Assembly (NCBI RefSeq): GCF_014694405.1 | Contig: NZ_JAAUWV010000004.1 | Coordinates: 62,001-126,000, forward strand | Origin: Pseudoalteromonas sp. S16_S37 | Lineage (GTDB): Bacteria; Pseudomonadota; Gammaproteobacteria; Enterobacterales; Alteromonadaceae | Length of the DNA stretch: 64,000 nucleotides | Direction of reading: 5' to 3' | In this document: one piece after another, positions 38,171-48,830 of the stretch | Position numbering within the stretch: position 1 is the stretch's first letter | Layout of the letters: every line of letters begins with the position of its first letter | The notes under the pieces: model-generated | What the model was told of the DNA's origin: nothing | Databases searched by the model: none | The model's input: the letters and a program-made list of their open reading frames with translations, nothing else | Made by a program: the position numbers and the translations under genes

Positions 38171-38719
38171 ATGGATGCCATCGAACTACTTACCACCCGT
38201 CAATCAGATAGCAATTTATCTTTTCCTGGCCCATCAGCTGAACAACTCGAAGTAATAAAAAAAGCGGCCCTTAAAGTGCCAGATCATGGTGGTTTAACGC
38301 CTTGGCAGTTTATTATTGTTGCTGATGATGCACGCGATAAATTAGGTGAAATTTACTACCAAGCGGCTGTTGCGGAAGAGCAAGATGAAAGAACAATCAG
38401 TCGTGCAAAAGCACTGCCTCAGCGTGCGCCGATGATCATTATTACCGTTTCGCCTTATCAAGAACACCCAAAAGTTCCCAGAATTGAACAAATTGAAAGT
38501 GCAGCGTGCAGTGTATTTGCAATGCAGCAGGCTGCCTTTGCACAACGTTTATCTGGAGTGTGGAGAACGGGCTATTTTGCACAAAGCCCAACTGTAAAAT
38601 CTCTGCTAGGGTTAAATGAGAAAGATGAAATTGTTGGTTATCTATATTTGGGTACGCCCACTGTAGAGTGTACAAAACCAGTACGACACACACCAGACAC
38701 ATTTTTTACTGAGCTTTAA
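38171..38719 (+). CDS. Nitroreductase, YdjA type
   Basis: A 182-residue FMN-dependent oxidoreductase of the small YdjA subfamily (E. coli YdjA is 183). MDAIELLTTRQSDS and KVPDHGGLTPWQFIIV give the FMN-phosphate and nucleotide contacts. In E. coli ydjA is next to sppA-ansA; here the same three families lie within 6 kb, separated by fadH and DoxX, so the arrangement is partly preserved. Physiological substrate unknown. It is 12 bases upstream of upp and probably co-transcribed with it. Confidence 0.88.
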   Translation: MDAIELLTTRQSDSNLSFPGPSAEQLEVIKKAALKVPDHGGLTPWQFIIVADDARDKLGEIYYQAAVAEEQDERTISRAKALPQRAPMIIITVSPYQEHPKVPRIEQIESAACSVFAMQQAAFAQRLSGVWRTGYFAQSPTVKSLLGLNEKDEIVGYLYLGTPTVECTKPVRHTPDTFFTEL

Positions 38720-38731
38720 AGGGTTTTTGCT

Positions 38732-39361
38732 ATGTCACTGCATGTTATTGACCATCCATTAGTACAACATAAACTAGCGTTATTAAGAGAATATGGGATC
38801 AGCACCAAAAGCTTTCGGGAATTAGTGAGTGAAATTGGTACATTGCTCACTTACGAAGCAACCAAAGACTTGCCTTTGCAAGCTAACCTTATTAAAGGCT
38901 GGCAAGGTGATGAGATAGAAGTTAATAAACTACAAGGCAAAAAGATAACGGTAGTGCCGATTTTACGCGCGGGCTTGGGCATGATGGATGGTGTGATGGA
39001 ATTAATTCCGTCCGCTAAAGTGAGCGTAGTAGGGCTGCAAAGAAACGAAGAAACCCTTGAGCCTGTTCCATACTTTGAAAAACTGGTTGGCAAAATTGAG
39101 CAGCGCTTAAGTTTGGTCATAGATCCAATGCTCGCAACCGGTGGTTCGATGATTGCGACCATTGATATGCTCAAAAGTGCTGGGTGTACACACATTAAAG
39201 CCATTGTTTTAGTTGCCGCACCTGAAGGTGTTAAAGCAACCTTAGAGGCGCACCCTGATATTGAAATTTACACCGCAGCTTTGGATAGCCATTTAAATGA
39301 GCACGGCTATATAGTACCTGGCCTTGGTGATGCGGGTGATAAGATTTTTGGTACGGTTTAG
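38732..39361 (+). CDS. upp: Uracil phosphoribosyltransferase
   Basis: Salvages uracil to UMP with PRPP. 209 residues, the usual length. The flexible loop and active-site region contain [19 protein letters not shown], and the PRPP motif is [19 protein letters not shown]. The C-terminal [20 protein letters not shown] is the uracil-binding end. It follows the nitroreductase by 12 bases. No uraA transporter neighbours it, unlike in E. coli. Confidence 0.97.
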   Translation: MSLHVIDHPLVQHKLALLREYGISTKSFRELVSEIGTLLTYEATKDLPLQANLIKGWQGDEIEVNKLQGKKITVVPILRAGLGMMDGVMELIPSAKVSVVGLQRNEETLEPVPYFEKLVGKIEQRLSLVIDPMLATGGSMIATIDMLKSAGCTHIKAIVLVAAPEGVKATLEAHPDIEIYTAALDSHLNEHGYIVPGLGDAGDKIFGTV

Positions 39362-39392
39362 ATTAGTACAACACCTCGTTTAGGATATAAGT

Positions 39393-40241
39393 ATGCATTG
39401 CAAACTCGTCGATGTATTTAGTAAGCAAAAACTGCAAGGTAATGGTTTAACTATCTTTTATGATTTTGACGAGCATCTAGACAAGCGCAAGATGCAGGCG
39501 TGGACAAGGGAGATGCGTCAGTTTGAGTCGATTTTTGTTAATACAAACGCACAACCTTACCGCGCATGGATCTTTACCATGGAAGAAGAGCTTGATTTTG
39601 CAGGGCATCCACTGCTGGGTCTTGCGTATCATCTGCATGAAAGTATTGGTACACCAAACGAACAATGCCATTGGTCTATTGAGCTAAATCACACCGTGGT
39701 AGAACTTTCGAGTTTTTGGGAAGGTAAACATTTTAAAGCGTCAATGCACCAAGGTGTGCCTGAATTTATTGCAACCCTCAGCGCAGCGCAGGCGGAGCCG
39801 TTTTATGAAGCTCTCGGGATTGGCCATTTACAGCCCCATGACTATTCGGCGCAAGTGATAAGTACGGGGTTGCCTTATTTAGTTGTGCCCATTGAACATG
39901 GTTTGAGCAAAGTAGTATTTAAAACAACAGAACTTGAAACCATGCTCGAAAAGTATCACGCGAAATTTTTATATCTAGTTGATATTAATAATTTTGAAGG
40001 TCGAACGTGGGATAACCGAGGCTCTGTAGAGGATATAGCTACAGGCAGTGCCGCAGGGCCCGTTGCGGTGTATTTATTTGAACATGGCTTAACAACCCAT
40101 AAAAAGGTAACGATTAAACAAGGTCGCTTTGTTGATAGACCAAGTGAAATTGACGTTGAGCTTGTTTGCGAACGAGATCAGATCTCGGATGTGGTTGTCA
40201 GCGGATATGTTACAAAAGTGGGTTCTTTTATTCCTCAATGA
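39393..40241 (+). CDS. PhzF-family isomerase/epimerase
   Basis: A 282-residue protein with the diaminopimelate-epimerase-like fold of PhzF. It shows KLVDVFSKQKLQGNGLTIF, the catalytic-glutamate region MRQFESIFV, DFAGHPLLGLAYHLHE and EDIATGSAAGPVAVYLF. The usual active-site glutamate is found in FES in place of the more common SET/LSE. No phenazine genes are nearby, so it is one of the many PhzF homologues of unknown substrate. It starts 31 bases after upp and overlaps the next small gene by 4 bases. Confidence 0.88.
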   Translation: MHCKLVDVFSKQKLQGNGLTIFYDFDEHLDKRKMQAWTREMRQFESIFVNTNAQPYRAWIFTMEEELDFAGHPLLGLAYHLHESIGTPNEQCHWSIELNHTVVELSSFWEGKHFKASMHQGVPEFIATLSAAQAEPFYEALGIGHLQPHDYSAQVISTGLPYLVVPIEHGLSKVVFKTTELETMLEKYHAKFLYLVDINNFEGRTWDNRGSVEDIATGSAAGPVAVYLFEHGLTTHKKVTIKQGRFVDRPSEIDVELVCERDQISDVVVSGYVTKVGSFIPQ

Positions 40242-40627
40242 AAGCTAACCTCCTAAGTATGAAAGCAACTTTGATTAAGTTTGTATTACGCATATTAGTC
40301 TGGCCTGCAGCCTTTGTGTGGTTTGGCATAAGCTTGGTGAGCATATGGGTGTTTATTCGCGATTTTCACTTAAGCATTGCTGCTGTATTGAGTCTTGTTT
40401 TCGCTATCATAGGCCTGCTTTCTTTATTGGTTATGTCAGTGAGCGCACTTAAATATCCAGCTATTTCTTTATTACACGTTGTCGTGTCGCAGCTTGGATG
40501 CGCTGTTTTGGGTTTTGTGATGTATCAGGGATTATTTAATGAACCCATTATGGTGCTCAGCGGACTATCTTTGCTCCTTGCATGCTGTGTTGTGAGTGTT
40601 GATTTTATTTTGACACGATTGAAATAA
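40238..40627 (+). CDS. Small membrane protein of unknown function
   Basis: A 129-residue protein with four hydrophobic segments (about 13-33, 38-62, 70-90, 100-125). The ATG at 40238 overlaps the PhzF stop (ATGA); an ATG at 40259 after CCTCCTAAGT is an alternative. The frame is open further up inside PhzF but there is no better start. It forms the operon end and converges on the MerR-type gene. No family is recognised. Confidence 0.65.
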   Translation: MKANLLSMKATLIKFVLRILVWPAAFVWFGISLVSIWVFIRDFHLSIAAVLSLVFAIIGLLSLLVMSVSALKYPAISLLHVVVSQLGCAVLGFVMYQGLFNEPIMVLSGLSLLLACCVVSVDFILTRLK

Positions 40628-40683
40628 ATTCGCTGAGTTGTAAACTGGCGAGTTCTTTGTACAAGTATTTAAAAATAACTGTA

Positions 40684-41082
40684 TTAACGTCGAGATTTAT
40701 TCCATCGCCCAGTAGCCAGCTTCAATAGTTTTAGGAATTTCGGACACTCAAAATGGTCGGCAGCTGGGCAATTAGCCGCATGGCGAAGACTATCTCGCAT
40801 CAAAGTCAGTTGGTTGATTTGAGCCTCTATCTCATCAGCTTTTGAAAGCAACAAATCTCTATTAACCTGCATATTGCCATGCAATAGCATCTGTTTAATC
40901 TCATCAAGAGATAATCCAGCTGCGCGCCCCAGTGAAATAAAAGCCAGCCTTTGCACAATATCACTGGCAAATACTCTTTTTATACCACAGCGTCCAATTG
41001 ATTTAATTAAGCCTATTTCTTCGTAGTAACGTATCGTAGATGCGGGTAGGTTTGAGCGTTTTGCCGCTTCCCCAATATCCAT
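40684..41082 (-). CDS. MerR-family transcriptional regulator
   Basis: A 132-residue regulator from ATG 41082 (MDIGEAAKRSNLPASTIRYY); the frame extends 34 codons up but those cross the promoter and lack MerR homology. Winged-helix then ARAAGLSL-DEIKQ coupling helix and a long dimerisation helix are visible. Cysteines in CPAADHFECPKF near 108-117 and CGIKR near 26 could bind a metal or thiol-reactive ligand, but the sensor is not identified. It diverges from the methyltransferase gene and likely controls it through the operator at 41094-41124. Confidence 0.88.
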   Translation of the reverse strand: MDIGEAAKRSNLPASTIRYYEEIGLIKSIGRCGIKRVFASDIVQRLAFISLGRAAGLSLDEIKQMLLHGNMQVNRDLLLSKADEIEAQINQLTLMRDSLRHAANCPAADHFECPKFLKLLKLATGRWNKSRR

Positions 41083-41093
41083 AACAAATGCCC

Positions 41094-41124
41094 TTGACTT
41101 AAAGTTGACTTGAAGTTGTAGCAT
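41094..41124 (+). promoter_or_regulatory. MerR-type promoter with 19-bp spacer and dyad
   Basis: TTGACT (41094-41099) is followed by a 19-base spacer and TAGCAT (41119-41124, 4/6 to TATAAT). The near-perfect dyad CTTAAAGT-TG-ACTTGAAG (41098-41115) begins at the end of the -35, as in the mer operator. A second TTGACT (41105-41110) with CATAAT (41130-41135) has the same 19-base spacing. It reads rightward toward the methyltransferase. Confidence 0.7.
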
Positions 41125-41164
41125 GGTCGCATAATTATCAAGTAGCAGCCAAGAGGATCTATTT

Positions 41165-41755
41165 ATGTGGGATGAAAGGTACAATTCAAAGCAGTATGTA
41201 TATGGAACACGCCCGAACGATTTTTTAAAAGAGCGCGTTCAGTCTTTGCCTAAAGGAAGAATACTCAGCCTAGCGGAGGGCGAGGGCCGTAATGCAGTAT
41301 TTCTTGCTCGGTTGGGCTATAAAGTTACAGCGGTTGATAGCTCAGCAGTCGGTTTAGAAAAGGCACACAAACTCGCAAGTCTTCATGGTGTGTCAATTGA
41401 GTGCATTCATGCAGATTTAGCCGAGTTTGAGTTTGGCGAAAATCAATGGCATGGCATCATTTCAATACTTTGCCCTTTACCATCATCAATAAGAAAGTTG
41501 GTTTATCAAAAAGTAGAGAAAGGATTGCTAAATGGAGGTGTGTTTTTAACGGAATCTTATACCCCTAAACAGCTTCGCTACGGCACTGGTGGAGGGGATT
41601 GTATTGATACTATGCAAACCAAGGCAACATTAACACGAGAACTACCGAATCTAGAGTTTAACCATCTTTTTGAGCTCGAGAGGGAAATAATCGAAGGGGA
41701 TTTTCACACAGGGTTAGGTGCTGTGGTGCAAGCGATTGCGACAAAGTATGGCTAA
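41165..41755 (+). CDS. Class I SAM-dependent methyltransferase
   Basis: A 196-residue cytoplasmic enzyme. The start MWDERYNSKQYVYGTRPNDF is typical of the TehB-like/thiopurine-like small methyltransferase group. Motif I is GRILSLAEGEGRNAVFLARLG and the acidic SAM ribose site follows in VTAVDSSAVGL; the substrate is not evident. Under the control of a divergent MerR-type regulator, a role in detoxifying a metalloid or electrophile is a fair guess only. Confidence 0.85.
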   Translation: MWDERYNSKQYVYGTRPNDFLKERVQSLPKGRILSLAEGEGRNAVFLARLGYKVTAVDSSAVGLEKAHKLASLHGVSIECIHADLAEFEFGENQWHGIISILCPLPSSIRKLVYQKVEKGLLNGGVFLTESYTPKQLRYGTGGGDCIDTMQTKATLTRELPNLEFNHLFELEREIIEGDFHTGLGAVVQAIATKYG

Positions 41756-42342
41756 ATTTTTAAATCAAATGATGAAAATCAGACAAGCAATGTTGAAATA
41801 AGCTCGACTGCAAAAAAGGTGTCGTTGTTATTTTTAGTTTTTTAGGATATCACAATGTAACCTGGACTTGGGATAATGGATACGACCAAGGTATTGATAT
41901 CAATCCATTACCAGAACGAACTATTCTGGGCTGCTACGTTTGTTCAGTTTTTCCACTCCCCCGTAAGTGAGCTACAGCTAGCAAATTCAGTATGGAAATG
42001 CGCAAAAATGCACTGCTGTAACATTTCACTTCTCCCGTGTCTGGGTTACGCGGATTAACCCAGTAACAAATTTCTGTAACTGTCTGATTTTGATTGAATC
42101 TGTTAGGTGGTCTTCTAATTGGAAAGTAAACCGATTTGAGGTTGTTTTTATCACTGAGTCATAACACGGGCAGTGGACAATTTGATCGTGGAAATATCGA
42201 TATTTGATTTGGGGTAAAGTAACTTTGCAAAAACTGACTAATTAAAAGCCCTTGTTCAAGCCTGGAGTCTGCTGGATTATCACAGCATTGCTTATCAACG
42301 GCGTTTTTCTGAGTTACTCAACAAGCAATTATTTTGTGCCTG
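41756..42342. other. 587-base gene-free region, possible relic
   Basis: No convincing gene lies between the methyltransferase and the hybrid kinase. It contains a perfect 8-bp hairpin CTGGGTTA / TAACCCAG (42041-42063) and, on the plus strand near 42249-42346, a start-less reading frame of about 32 codons (ALVQAWSLLDYHSIAYQRRF) that ends at a stop. The texture suggests decayed DNA, perhaps an old mobile or repeated element, but I could not name one. Confidence 0.4.
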
Positions 42343-45300
42343 TTAGTTTTTAGTCGCTGGCTTTGAAAGCCACAGAGCGAGTTTTTCAATTACTTTTTGA
42401 GCGACAATGGGTTTAGTGAGGTAGTCATCCATTCCAGCATCGAGACACTTTTGCCTATCTCCTTGCATAGCATTTGCTGTCATGGCAATAATAGGAATAG
42501 ATACCATCGCTTCGCCACAGCTACCATTTCGAATATTTTCTGTTGCTTGATATCCATCCATTTGTGGCATCTGGCAGTCCATTAGAATTATACTAAATGG
42601 TTCTGTATCAGCTTGGGTACGAATTTTTTCAAGCGCTTGTATACCGTTTGCTGCAATTTGAACTTCAAGGCCAATGTTTTGTAACACCTTTAGTGCAACA
42701 AGCTGGTTTATTTTGTTATCTTCCACAAGCAATACGCGAGTATTGTCAGCCCAATTAAATTCGCATACATCAGTGGAGGAATCCTTAATCAATTGATTCA
42801 AATTATTCTGTTGTTCAACGATTGACCAAGCTTTGCGATTCGAGGCTGATAACACATGCAAAAGAGCTGTTTGGGTAACCGGCTTACACAAATATTGTTC
42901 AGTGTCAGAGTTATGTTCTTGACCATGTTGGTAGTAATCTTCAAACTCGGTCATCGCAACAAATTTTACAGGTGTAAAGCTTACATCTTTTTGTAGTTTA
43001 TCCGCAAAAGATCTATTTTGGATATTTAATAACCCCTTATCATAAAAAACGATATCAAAAGGCTGGTAGTTTTCTAGGTGACTGAGATTGTGTTGTTCAA
43101 GTATGTTTAGAAGGGAGGTGAGCTGATCAGCCTCTTTTACAGTCACACCCCAGCATTCAAGTTGATTTTTAATTGCTTTACGCGATGCTGTGTTACTGGT
43201 TGCAATTAGTACGTGTAGCTTCACTTCATCAAACTGATATATCCTTTTAGGTCCTGCTAGAGTAACTTCGCAAGTCACCGTAAAGCGGCTGCCGCCCCCT
43301 TCATCGCTTACTACTGATACATCGCCATTTAGCATCTGACATAACCGTTTAGTGATGCTTAAACCAAGTCCTGTACCGCCATATTTACGTGTGGTTGATG
43401 CATCTACTTGGCTAAAAGAGTCAAATAATGAAGCGAGTTTGTTTTTTGGGATTCCAATACCTGTATCAGAGATCTCGCAGCTCAAAATATAACGGTCGCT
43501 ACTCTCTATTGGCATAAGCTTAGCTACGATGGTAACTTCACCTCGCTCGGTAAATTTGATGGCGTTACTAATAATGTTGCTAAAAATTTGCCGAATCCGA
43601 TTGGGGTCTGAACGCAAAATAGGAGTGTGTATGTCAGCTAAGTTAAGCACAATTTCAATGCCTTTACTTTGCGCTGATAACGCCATTGATTCAGCGAGTA
43701 TTTCCAAAAGTTCAATAAAATCAAAATCAATGCACTCTAGTTCTAGCTTATCAGCTTCGATTTTAGAAAAGTCTAAAATATCGTTGATTAGCGTTAGAAG
43801 AGAGCCTGCACTCGTACTTGCAATATCTATCGCATGTTTTTGTTCAGGGCGAAGTGAATCTGATTTTAGAAGCTCTAACATTCCAATGACGCCATTCATC
43901 GGAGTTCTAATTTCATGACTCATGTTTGCGAGAAAATCTGACTTGAGTTGGGTTGCTTCTTCAGCTTTTACCAACGCAGTAGCTAAATCCTTTGCTTGTG
44001 CAGCTAAAGATGCTGTTTTCTCTGAAACTTGCTTTTCGAGCTGAGATACAAATTGTTTTTGTCTATTGATCTCCAATCGCTGCAAACGAGTTCTTAGATA
44101 AATAACCATAAAGACAATAGCGCTAATGAATAATAGATAGAAAATGTAGGCCCACCAAGTTTGCCAAAATGGAGGTGCAACGTGCAGGTTTATGGTGAGT
44201 AATTTATCTCCCCACTCGCCGTTACTATTAGTAGCCTTAACTAAAAACCGATAATCTCCGCCATCAAGGTTTGTAAAAGTAGCCATATTACGATTACCGA
44301 TCTCTATCCAGTGCTTATCGTATCCCTCCAGTTTATAAGCATATTGATTTTTTTGAGGGGAGGTAAAGTCAAGAACTGAAAACTCAAGAGAGAATACATA
44401 GTCTAAATGAGATATCTCAATGTCAGTGACATAGGAATAGGGGAGATCAAGGGAAACAGCTTGGCCCATTATATTAAAGCCAGTCAAAACAATATTTGGA
44501 TCAATAACATCGGAGCGTAGTGAGTGGGTACTAAAGTATTCTACACCTCTAGGACTACTTGTAAATAAAGTTGTATTTGCACCTTTTACTAAGCTACTAG
44601 GGTAGTAATTGATGCCCAATAAACCATCTTGACTATCAAAGTTTTTAACCGTATGATTTAAAATGTTAAATCTAGAAATGCCTTTGTTTGTGGTTAGCCA
44701 TAAGTGGCCCTCATCGTCATCCGAAATAGCTCTGATTAGATTGGTAGGTAACCCATGCTGTTCGTTAAAGTGTTGAAAGCTATGTGATTCAGGTTGATAC
44801 AAGTTGAGTCCCTTTTGGGTCGCAATCCATATTTTGCCATCACTTACTTGATGGATGTCTTGCACAATACTGCCCAAAAGACTGTCAGATTGATATTGAT
44901 TACTTTTTAGAGGTAAAAAGCGCTGTTCATTTTGTAGCCAAATATTAATACCATCTCCAGTGCCAACCCACATATTGCGGTCTTGATCTTTAAATATTTC
45001 GAGAACTTCAGGGTGAGACAAACCAGCTGCAGTACTTAAGTGGGTGAACGAGTTACGGTGTGGATTGTATAAATACACCCCGTTTTTATATGTGCCTATC
45101 CAAATATGACCATTTGTGTCTTGGCTCAATGCCTTAATTTCCCTAAACTCTTGGTGCTTCGGATCATCTTTGGGATAGGTCACTAACTGAACGCTATTTT
45201 TAATAAGATCAAACTTGGCTAAGCCTTCGTCTTGAGCGACCCATAATAGGTTGTTATTGGCTAAAAATAGAACTGGTCGTTCTAATAGACGGTTATTGTT

Positions 45301-46509
45301 GAAGCCATTTTTTTCATTAAAAACAGCACCTGATAATTTGCTTAGCCTTTGCTCCCCCGAGTGCCACTTAAAAATTTCAGACTTTGAGTTCGCAATTAAA
45401 ATATCACCGTCTTTATCGGGTAAAATTCCGTTGGGAGCGCTTAGCTCAGGATGTTTTAGTGACTTGAATTTTCTATGTCGTACAAGTTTGTATATACCAT
45501 GTACTTCGTTTGTGATCCAAAGTGTTTTGGCACTGTCTTCAAAAATAATTCTTAAGCCGTTATTATGAGCAAGGTCTAACTGTTCAATTTTATCAACAGC
45601 ACTGGAGTACCTGAATACACCATTGCTGGTTACGAACCAAATAAAACCTTCGCTATCTTCTATCATCGAATTTACTTGGCCTAAGCTCTCACCATTAGGT
45701 GCGCTAATAGGTGTAAAGTTCGTTGAGTCGGTATCAAAAACAAATGAGCCTTTTTGGGTGCCCACATATATTGTTCCATCACTACTTTTTAAAATATGCC
45801 TAATTTCGTTGGCACCAGTCGGTGTATTGTTTGTAGGGTCTGGTAAATAGTATAGGAGGGTGTTTGACAGTTTATTGTAGAGGTTTAAACCATAACTAGT
45901 CGCGACCCAAATTGAGTGTTTATCATTATCTTCTATGTCCCAAATTCGATTGTGAGTAAGAGCAGAATTATCTTGCTTAAGATGGCCGAATCTACCGTCA
46001 CCTAAATAACGATTTAATCCTTGATCGTAGGAGCCAAGCCAAATAATGCCCTCTTGATCATGATGTAGTGATTGGATCCTGTTTGCGGAAATCGAATCTG
46101 TTCGTTTAGGGTCGTGAAGAAAGTTTGTAAATTTTCCTGTTTTGGGGTCGTATCGATTAGCGCCTCCTCCCCAGGTACCAATCCATATATTGCCATAATT
46201 ATCTAGCATGAGATTTCCTGCATCATTGTGAGATAGCGTATTTTCGCTCATGTTATCAAATTCAAACAGAGTGACTTTGCGTCCATCAAAACGCATGACG
46301 CCATTTTCGGCAGTACCAAACCAGAGCAATCCTTGATGATCTTGGATAATAGAATAAATTTCGGAAGAAACAAAACCATCTTCTGCTGTGAGTGTCTTTA
46401 CTGAATACTCATTGACTAAAAATGCAGATTGGGCAAAAGAACACTTGAGTTGCAAGACCGCAAACAGTAGCAATGCGTACACAAAATATTTAGTCATAAG
46501 CTCTTTCAT
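42343..46509 (-). CDS. Hybrid sensor kinase: Reg_prop propeller, Y_Y_Y, HisKA, HATPase, two receivers
   Basis: A 1388-residue membrane sensor. A signal peptide ends near residue 26 (SFA). Reg_prop repeats occupy about 40-650 (for example [17 protein letters not shown]), Y_Y_Y about 690-755, and a transmembrane helix about 770-795. His865 in [10 protein letters not shown], ATPase motifs SNAIKF, DTGIGIP and GTGLGLS follow. The first receiver (about 1100-1230) is degraded: its start LHVLIATSN lacks the acidic pair, though IVFYDKG keeps an aspartate. The second is intact: VEDNKINQ, Asp1311 in [12 protein letters not shown], and lysine in YLTKPI. ATG at 46497 is an alternative start. No DNA-binding domain; the partner regulator is not adjacent. 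Confidence 0.92.
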   Translation of the reverse strand: MKELMTKYFVYALLLFAVLQLKCSFAQSAFLVNEYSVKTLTAEDGFVSSEIYSIIQDHQGLLWFGTAENGVMRFDGRKVTLFEFDNMSENTLSHNDAGNLMLDNYGNIWIGTWGGGANRYDPKTGKFTNFLHDPKRTDSISANRIQSLHHDQEGIIWLGSYDQGLNRYLGDGRFGHLKQDNSALTHNRIWDIEDNDKHSIWVATSYGLNLYNKLSNTLLYYLPDPTNNTPTGANEIRHILKSSDGTIYVGTQKGSFVFDTDSTNFTPISAPNGESLGQVNSMIEDSEGFIWFVTSNGVFRYSSAVDKIEQLDLAHNNGLRIIFEDSAKTLWITNEVHGIYKLVRHRKFKSLKHPELSAPNGILPDKDGDILIANSKSEIFKWHSGEQRLSKLSGAVFNEKNGFNNNRLLERPVLFLANNNLLWVAQDEGLAKFDLIKNSVQLVTYPKDDPKHQEFREIKALSQDTNGHIWIGTYKNGVYLYNPHRNSFTHLSTAAGLSHPEVLEIFKDQDRNMWVGTGDGINIWLQNEQRFLPLKSNQYQSDSLLGSIVQDIHQVSDGKIWIATQKGLNLYQPESHSFQHFNEQHGLPTNLIRAISDDDEGHLWLTTNKGISRFNILNHTVKNFDSQDGLLGINYYPSSLVKGANTTLFTSSPRGVEYFSTHSLRSDVIDPNIVLTGFNIMGQAVSLDLPYSYVTDIEISHLDYVFSLEFSVLDFTSPQKNQYAYKLEGYDKHWIEIGNRNMATFTNLDGGDYRFLVKATNSNGEWGDKLLTINLHVAPPFWQTWWAYIFYLLFISAIVFMVIYLRTRLQRLEINRQKQFVSQLEKQVSEKTASLAAQAKDLATALVKAEEATQLKSDFLANMSHEIRTPMNGVIGMLELLKSDSLRPEQKHAIDIASTSAGSLLTLINDILDFSKIEADKLELECIDFDFIELLEILAESMALSAQSKGIEIVLNLADIHTPILRSDPNRIRQIFSNIISNAIKFTERGEVTIVAKLMPIESSDRYILSCEISDTGIGIPKNKLASLFDSFSQVDASTTRKYGGTGLGLSITKRLCQMLNGDVSVVSDEGGGSRFTVTCEVTLAGPKRIYQFDEVKLHVLIATSNTASRKAIKNQLECWGVTVKEADQLTSLLNILEQHNLSHLENYQPFDIVFYDKGLLNIQNRSFADKLQKDVSFTPVKFVAMTEFEDYYQHGQEHNSDTEQYLCKPVTQTALLHVLSASNRKAWSIVEQQNNLNQLIKDSSTDVCEFNWADNTRVLLVEDNKINQLVALKVLQNIGLEVQIAANGIQALEKIRTQADTEPFSIILMDCQMPQMDGYQATENIRNGSCGEAMVSIPIIAMTANAMQGDRQKCLDAGMDDYLTKPIVAQKVIEKLALWLSKPATKN

Positions 46510-46634
46510 TAAAAGTATTGTTAAAAACTTACTTCATGTTCATTAACCTGTTCATTATTTCTCTACGTTGGTATGTATATCAATGCACGTATTTTGAATC
46601 ACTGCTATACAACTAAAGTTGAGAAAAAATGCAT

Positions 46635-48503
46635 TTAAACCTTAAACTGCTCTAGCATGTTTTCTTGTTCTGCTATCTTTTCTACTTGGCTCTTCATTGT
46701 GTAATCGACGGTTTTTGCTTCATTAAAGACCATATCAGAGATATTTCTGATCTCCATAGCATTGGTGTTTACTTCACTGACCACTTGTCTTTGCTCATTA
46801 AGCATATCCGCAATTTGCAGATTTAATTGCACTATGTGTTCAATCGCAGTACGAATGGCTTGCAGTGAATCGCTGGTTTCATCTGCTTTACCCACTGTTT
46901 TTTCTACCACGCTTTGACTTTGCTTCATCACTTGTACTGCATTGACAGCACCAGCTTGCAGTTGGTCAATCATGTTTTTAATTTCAGTTGTGGCCTCTTG
47001 TGTGCGTTGGGCTAGGGTGCGTACTTCGTCTGCAACAACCGCAAATCCACGGCCAGACTCACCTGCGCGGGCAGCTTCAATCGCAGCGTTTAGTGCCAAC
47101 AAGTTGGTTTGTTCAGCAATACCATTGATAACAGACAAAATTTGCTCAATACCGCTTGTGGATACTTCTAAATCATTCACGACGTCTACCGCAGTTGATA
47201 TTTGCTCTGACAAATGAGCTATCGTATCAGTGGTTTGCGCAACAATCTTTTGCCCTTCAACTGCAGCTGTATCTGTATTTTGAATCGCCTCTGCAGCTTC
47301 CTGCGCAGAGTTGGCGACACGTTGTTCTGTTTCAGACATATGCTCTGTCGCTGCAGTTAGAGACGTTAGAGATTCTAACTGCCTTGAAATAGCATTGCTT
47401 GATTGGTTTGCTCCAGAAGAGGTTTGTTTGGCGTCTTCAAGAATTTCATGTCCGAGTACTTGAATATCTGCGATAAGCTGTTGCAAACGTGCAGTAAACA
47501 GGTTGAAATTTTCAGCCAGCGAAGCAAACTCAGGGTCACTATTGGTATTAAGTCTTACCGTTAAATCGGCATTCCCTTTAGCAATGTTCGCCATTGCATC
47601 ATTAATATCAGATAGCGGCTTGAGTAAGAGGTTAATAACAAAAGATAAAACCACGATACTGATGATCACAAATAATGTAGTAAATAAGATAGAGTCCTGA
47701 GTGACTTCTGTAACAGCCCCAAATACTTTGTCTTTTTCCAATGCCACACCGACTAACCAGTCAAAACCCTCTACTTTTTGGAAATCAATGAGATACTCGG
47801 TGTTGTTCAACGTGATGTATTGTAGGTTTTGGCTAAATGCGGTATTACCCAAAAATTTACTTGCTTTATCACCGTTAAGACTGACATTAGGGTGAGAAAT
47901 AATAGTGCCATCAGTACTAACCATGAACGCAAAACCAGCATCAAACAAGTTGAACGAGTTAATCATATCGCCAAGCTTGGCTAAACTCACATCATAAAAC
48001 AACGCACCGTGAAAACGACCTTGCTTTGTTACTGGTGTACCAACAGATACGACAATTTCTTTACTCACAGAGTCGGCATAAGGTGCTGTGACTATTAGCT
48101 TTCCCGCATCCTTGGCATCAGTGTACCATGGCCTTTTACGAGGATCCCAAGTAGGGCCAGGGTTCCAAGAAGGATCGCTGGCTATATATTTGCCTGTGCT
48201 TTCTTCGCCATAGCCAATTAACAAAAATTGTTCTGTTAGTTTTGGCTGCGATAAAATTGGATATGCACTTTGTAAAGAGTCTGTTTCGGATATCAAAGAC
48301 GTCGCCAATGTGGCTAAATCGATACTACCTTGCATTTGTGCTGTGACGGTATTACTGATCCCTTGGATTATTTCATTAACACTATGACTAACTTGTAATT
48401 CTAAATTTTGTTTAATTGAAAAGTATTGTTTGATTGATAAAACGCTGAGCGCAAGAAACAAGACTAACGAGGATACAATAACAATTTTGTGTTTGAACTT
48501 CAC
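46635..48503 (-). CDS. Methyl-accepting chemotaxis protein with dCache-type sensor
   Basis: A 622-residue chemoreceptor from GTG 48503 (GGAG 7 bases before; the frame continues 19 codons upstream without support). TM1 is at about 7-25, a periplasmic dCache-like domain 35-275 ([18 protein letters not shown] is typical), TM2 285-308, HAMP 308-360, and the signalling domain 370-622 with hairpin tip [20 protein letters not shown]. No C-terminal CheR pentapeptide is seen. Ligand unknown; the [12 protein letters not shown] segment recurs in amino-acid and other small-molecule sensors. It is monocistronic, divergent from the DUF4382 gene. Confidence 0.93.
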   Translation of the reverse strand: MKFKHKIVIVSSLVLFLALSVLSIKQYFSIKQNLELQVSHSVNEIIQGISNTVTAQMQGSIDLATLATSLISETDSLQSAYPILSQPKLTEQFLLIGYGEESTGKYIASDPSWNPGPTWDPRKRPWYTDAKDAGKLIVTAPYADSVSKEIVVSVGTPVTKQGRFHGALFYDVSLAKLGDMINSFNLFDAGFAFMVSTDGTIISHPNVSLNGDKASKFLGNTAFSQNLQYITLNNTEYLIDFQKVEGFDWLVGVALEKDKVFGAVTEVTQDSILFTTLFVIISIVVLSFVINLLLKPLSDINDAMANIAKGNADLTVRLNTNSDPEFASLAENFNLFTARLQQLIADIQVLGHEILEDAKQTSSGANQSSNAISRQLESLTSLTAATEHMSETEQRVANSAQEAAEAIQNTDTAAVEGQKIVAQTTDTIAHLSEQISTAVDVVNDLEVSTSGIEQILSVINGIAEQTNLLALNAAIEAARAGESGRGFAVVADEVRTLAQRTQEATTEIKNMIDQLQAGAVNAVQVMKQSQSVVEKTVGKADETSDSLQAIRTAIEHIVQLNLQIADMLNEQRQVVSEVNTNAMEIRNISDMVFNEAKTVDYTMKSQVEKIAEQENMLEQFKV

Positions 48504-48830
48504 GGCACATCTCCAACACTCGACATCATATAAATGTAAAACATTAACAAAAACTTGCAATGTTAGTTTTGCTTTAATGTACCAGATATCGCAAAACTTT
48601 AAACAGTTAGATTAATTTGCTTTAAACATTTATGTAATATATTTGTTACTTATCCAGCTTCTATCATAATAGATGTTTTCCAATCCCTGTCTTTTGTACG
48701 TGAGTTAGATTCTTTAAAGATACAATTGTCGCCAAAGTTGATACTAAAGGCGTATTCAAGTCGCATTCATATTGGTCCTTTATTATTGTATATTGCATTG
48801 TGATTAACTCAATAATCGAAAGGGTAACTT

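Noticed and set aside
41876..42058. A 60-codon open frame in the gene-free region
   Set aside because: No ribosome site and no family; treated as relic texture, not a gene.
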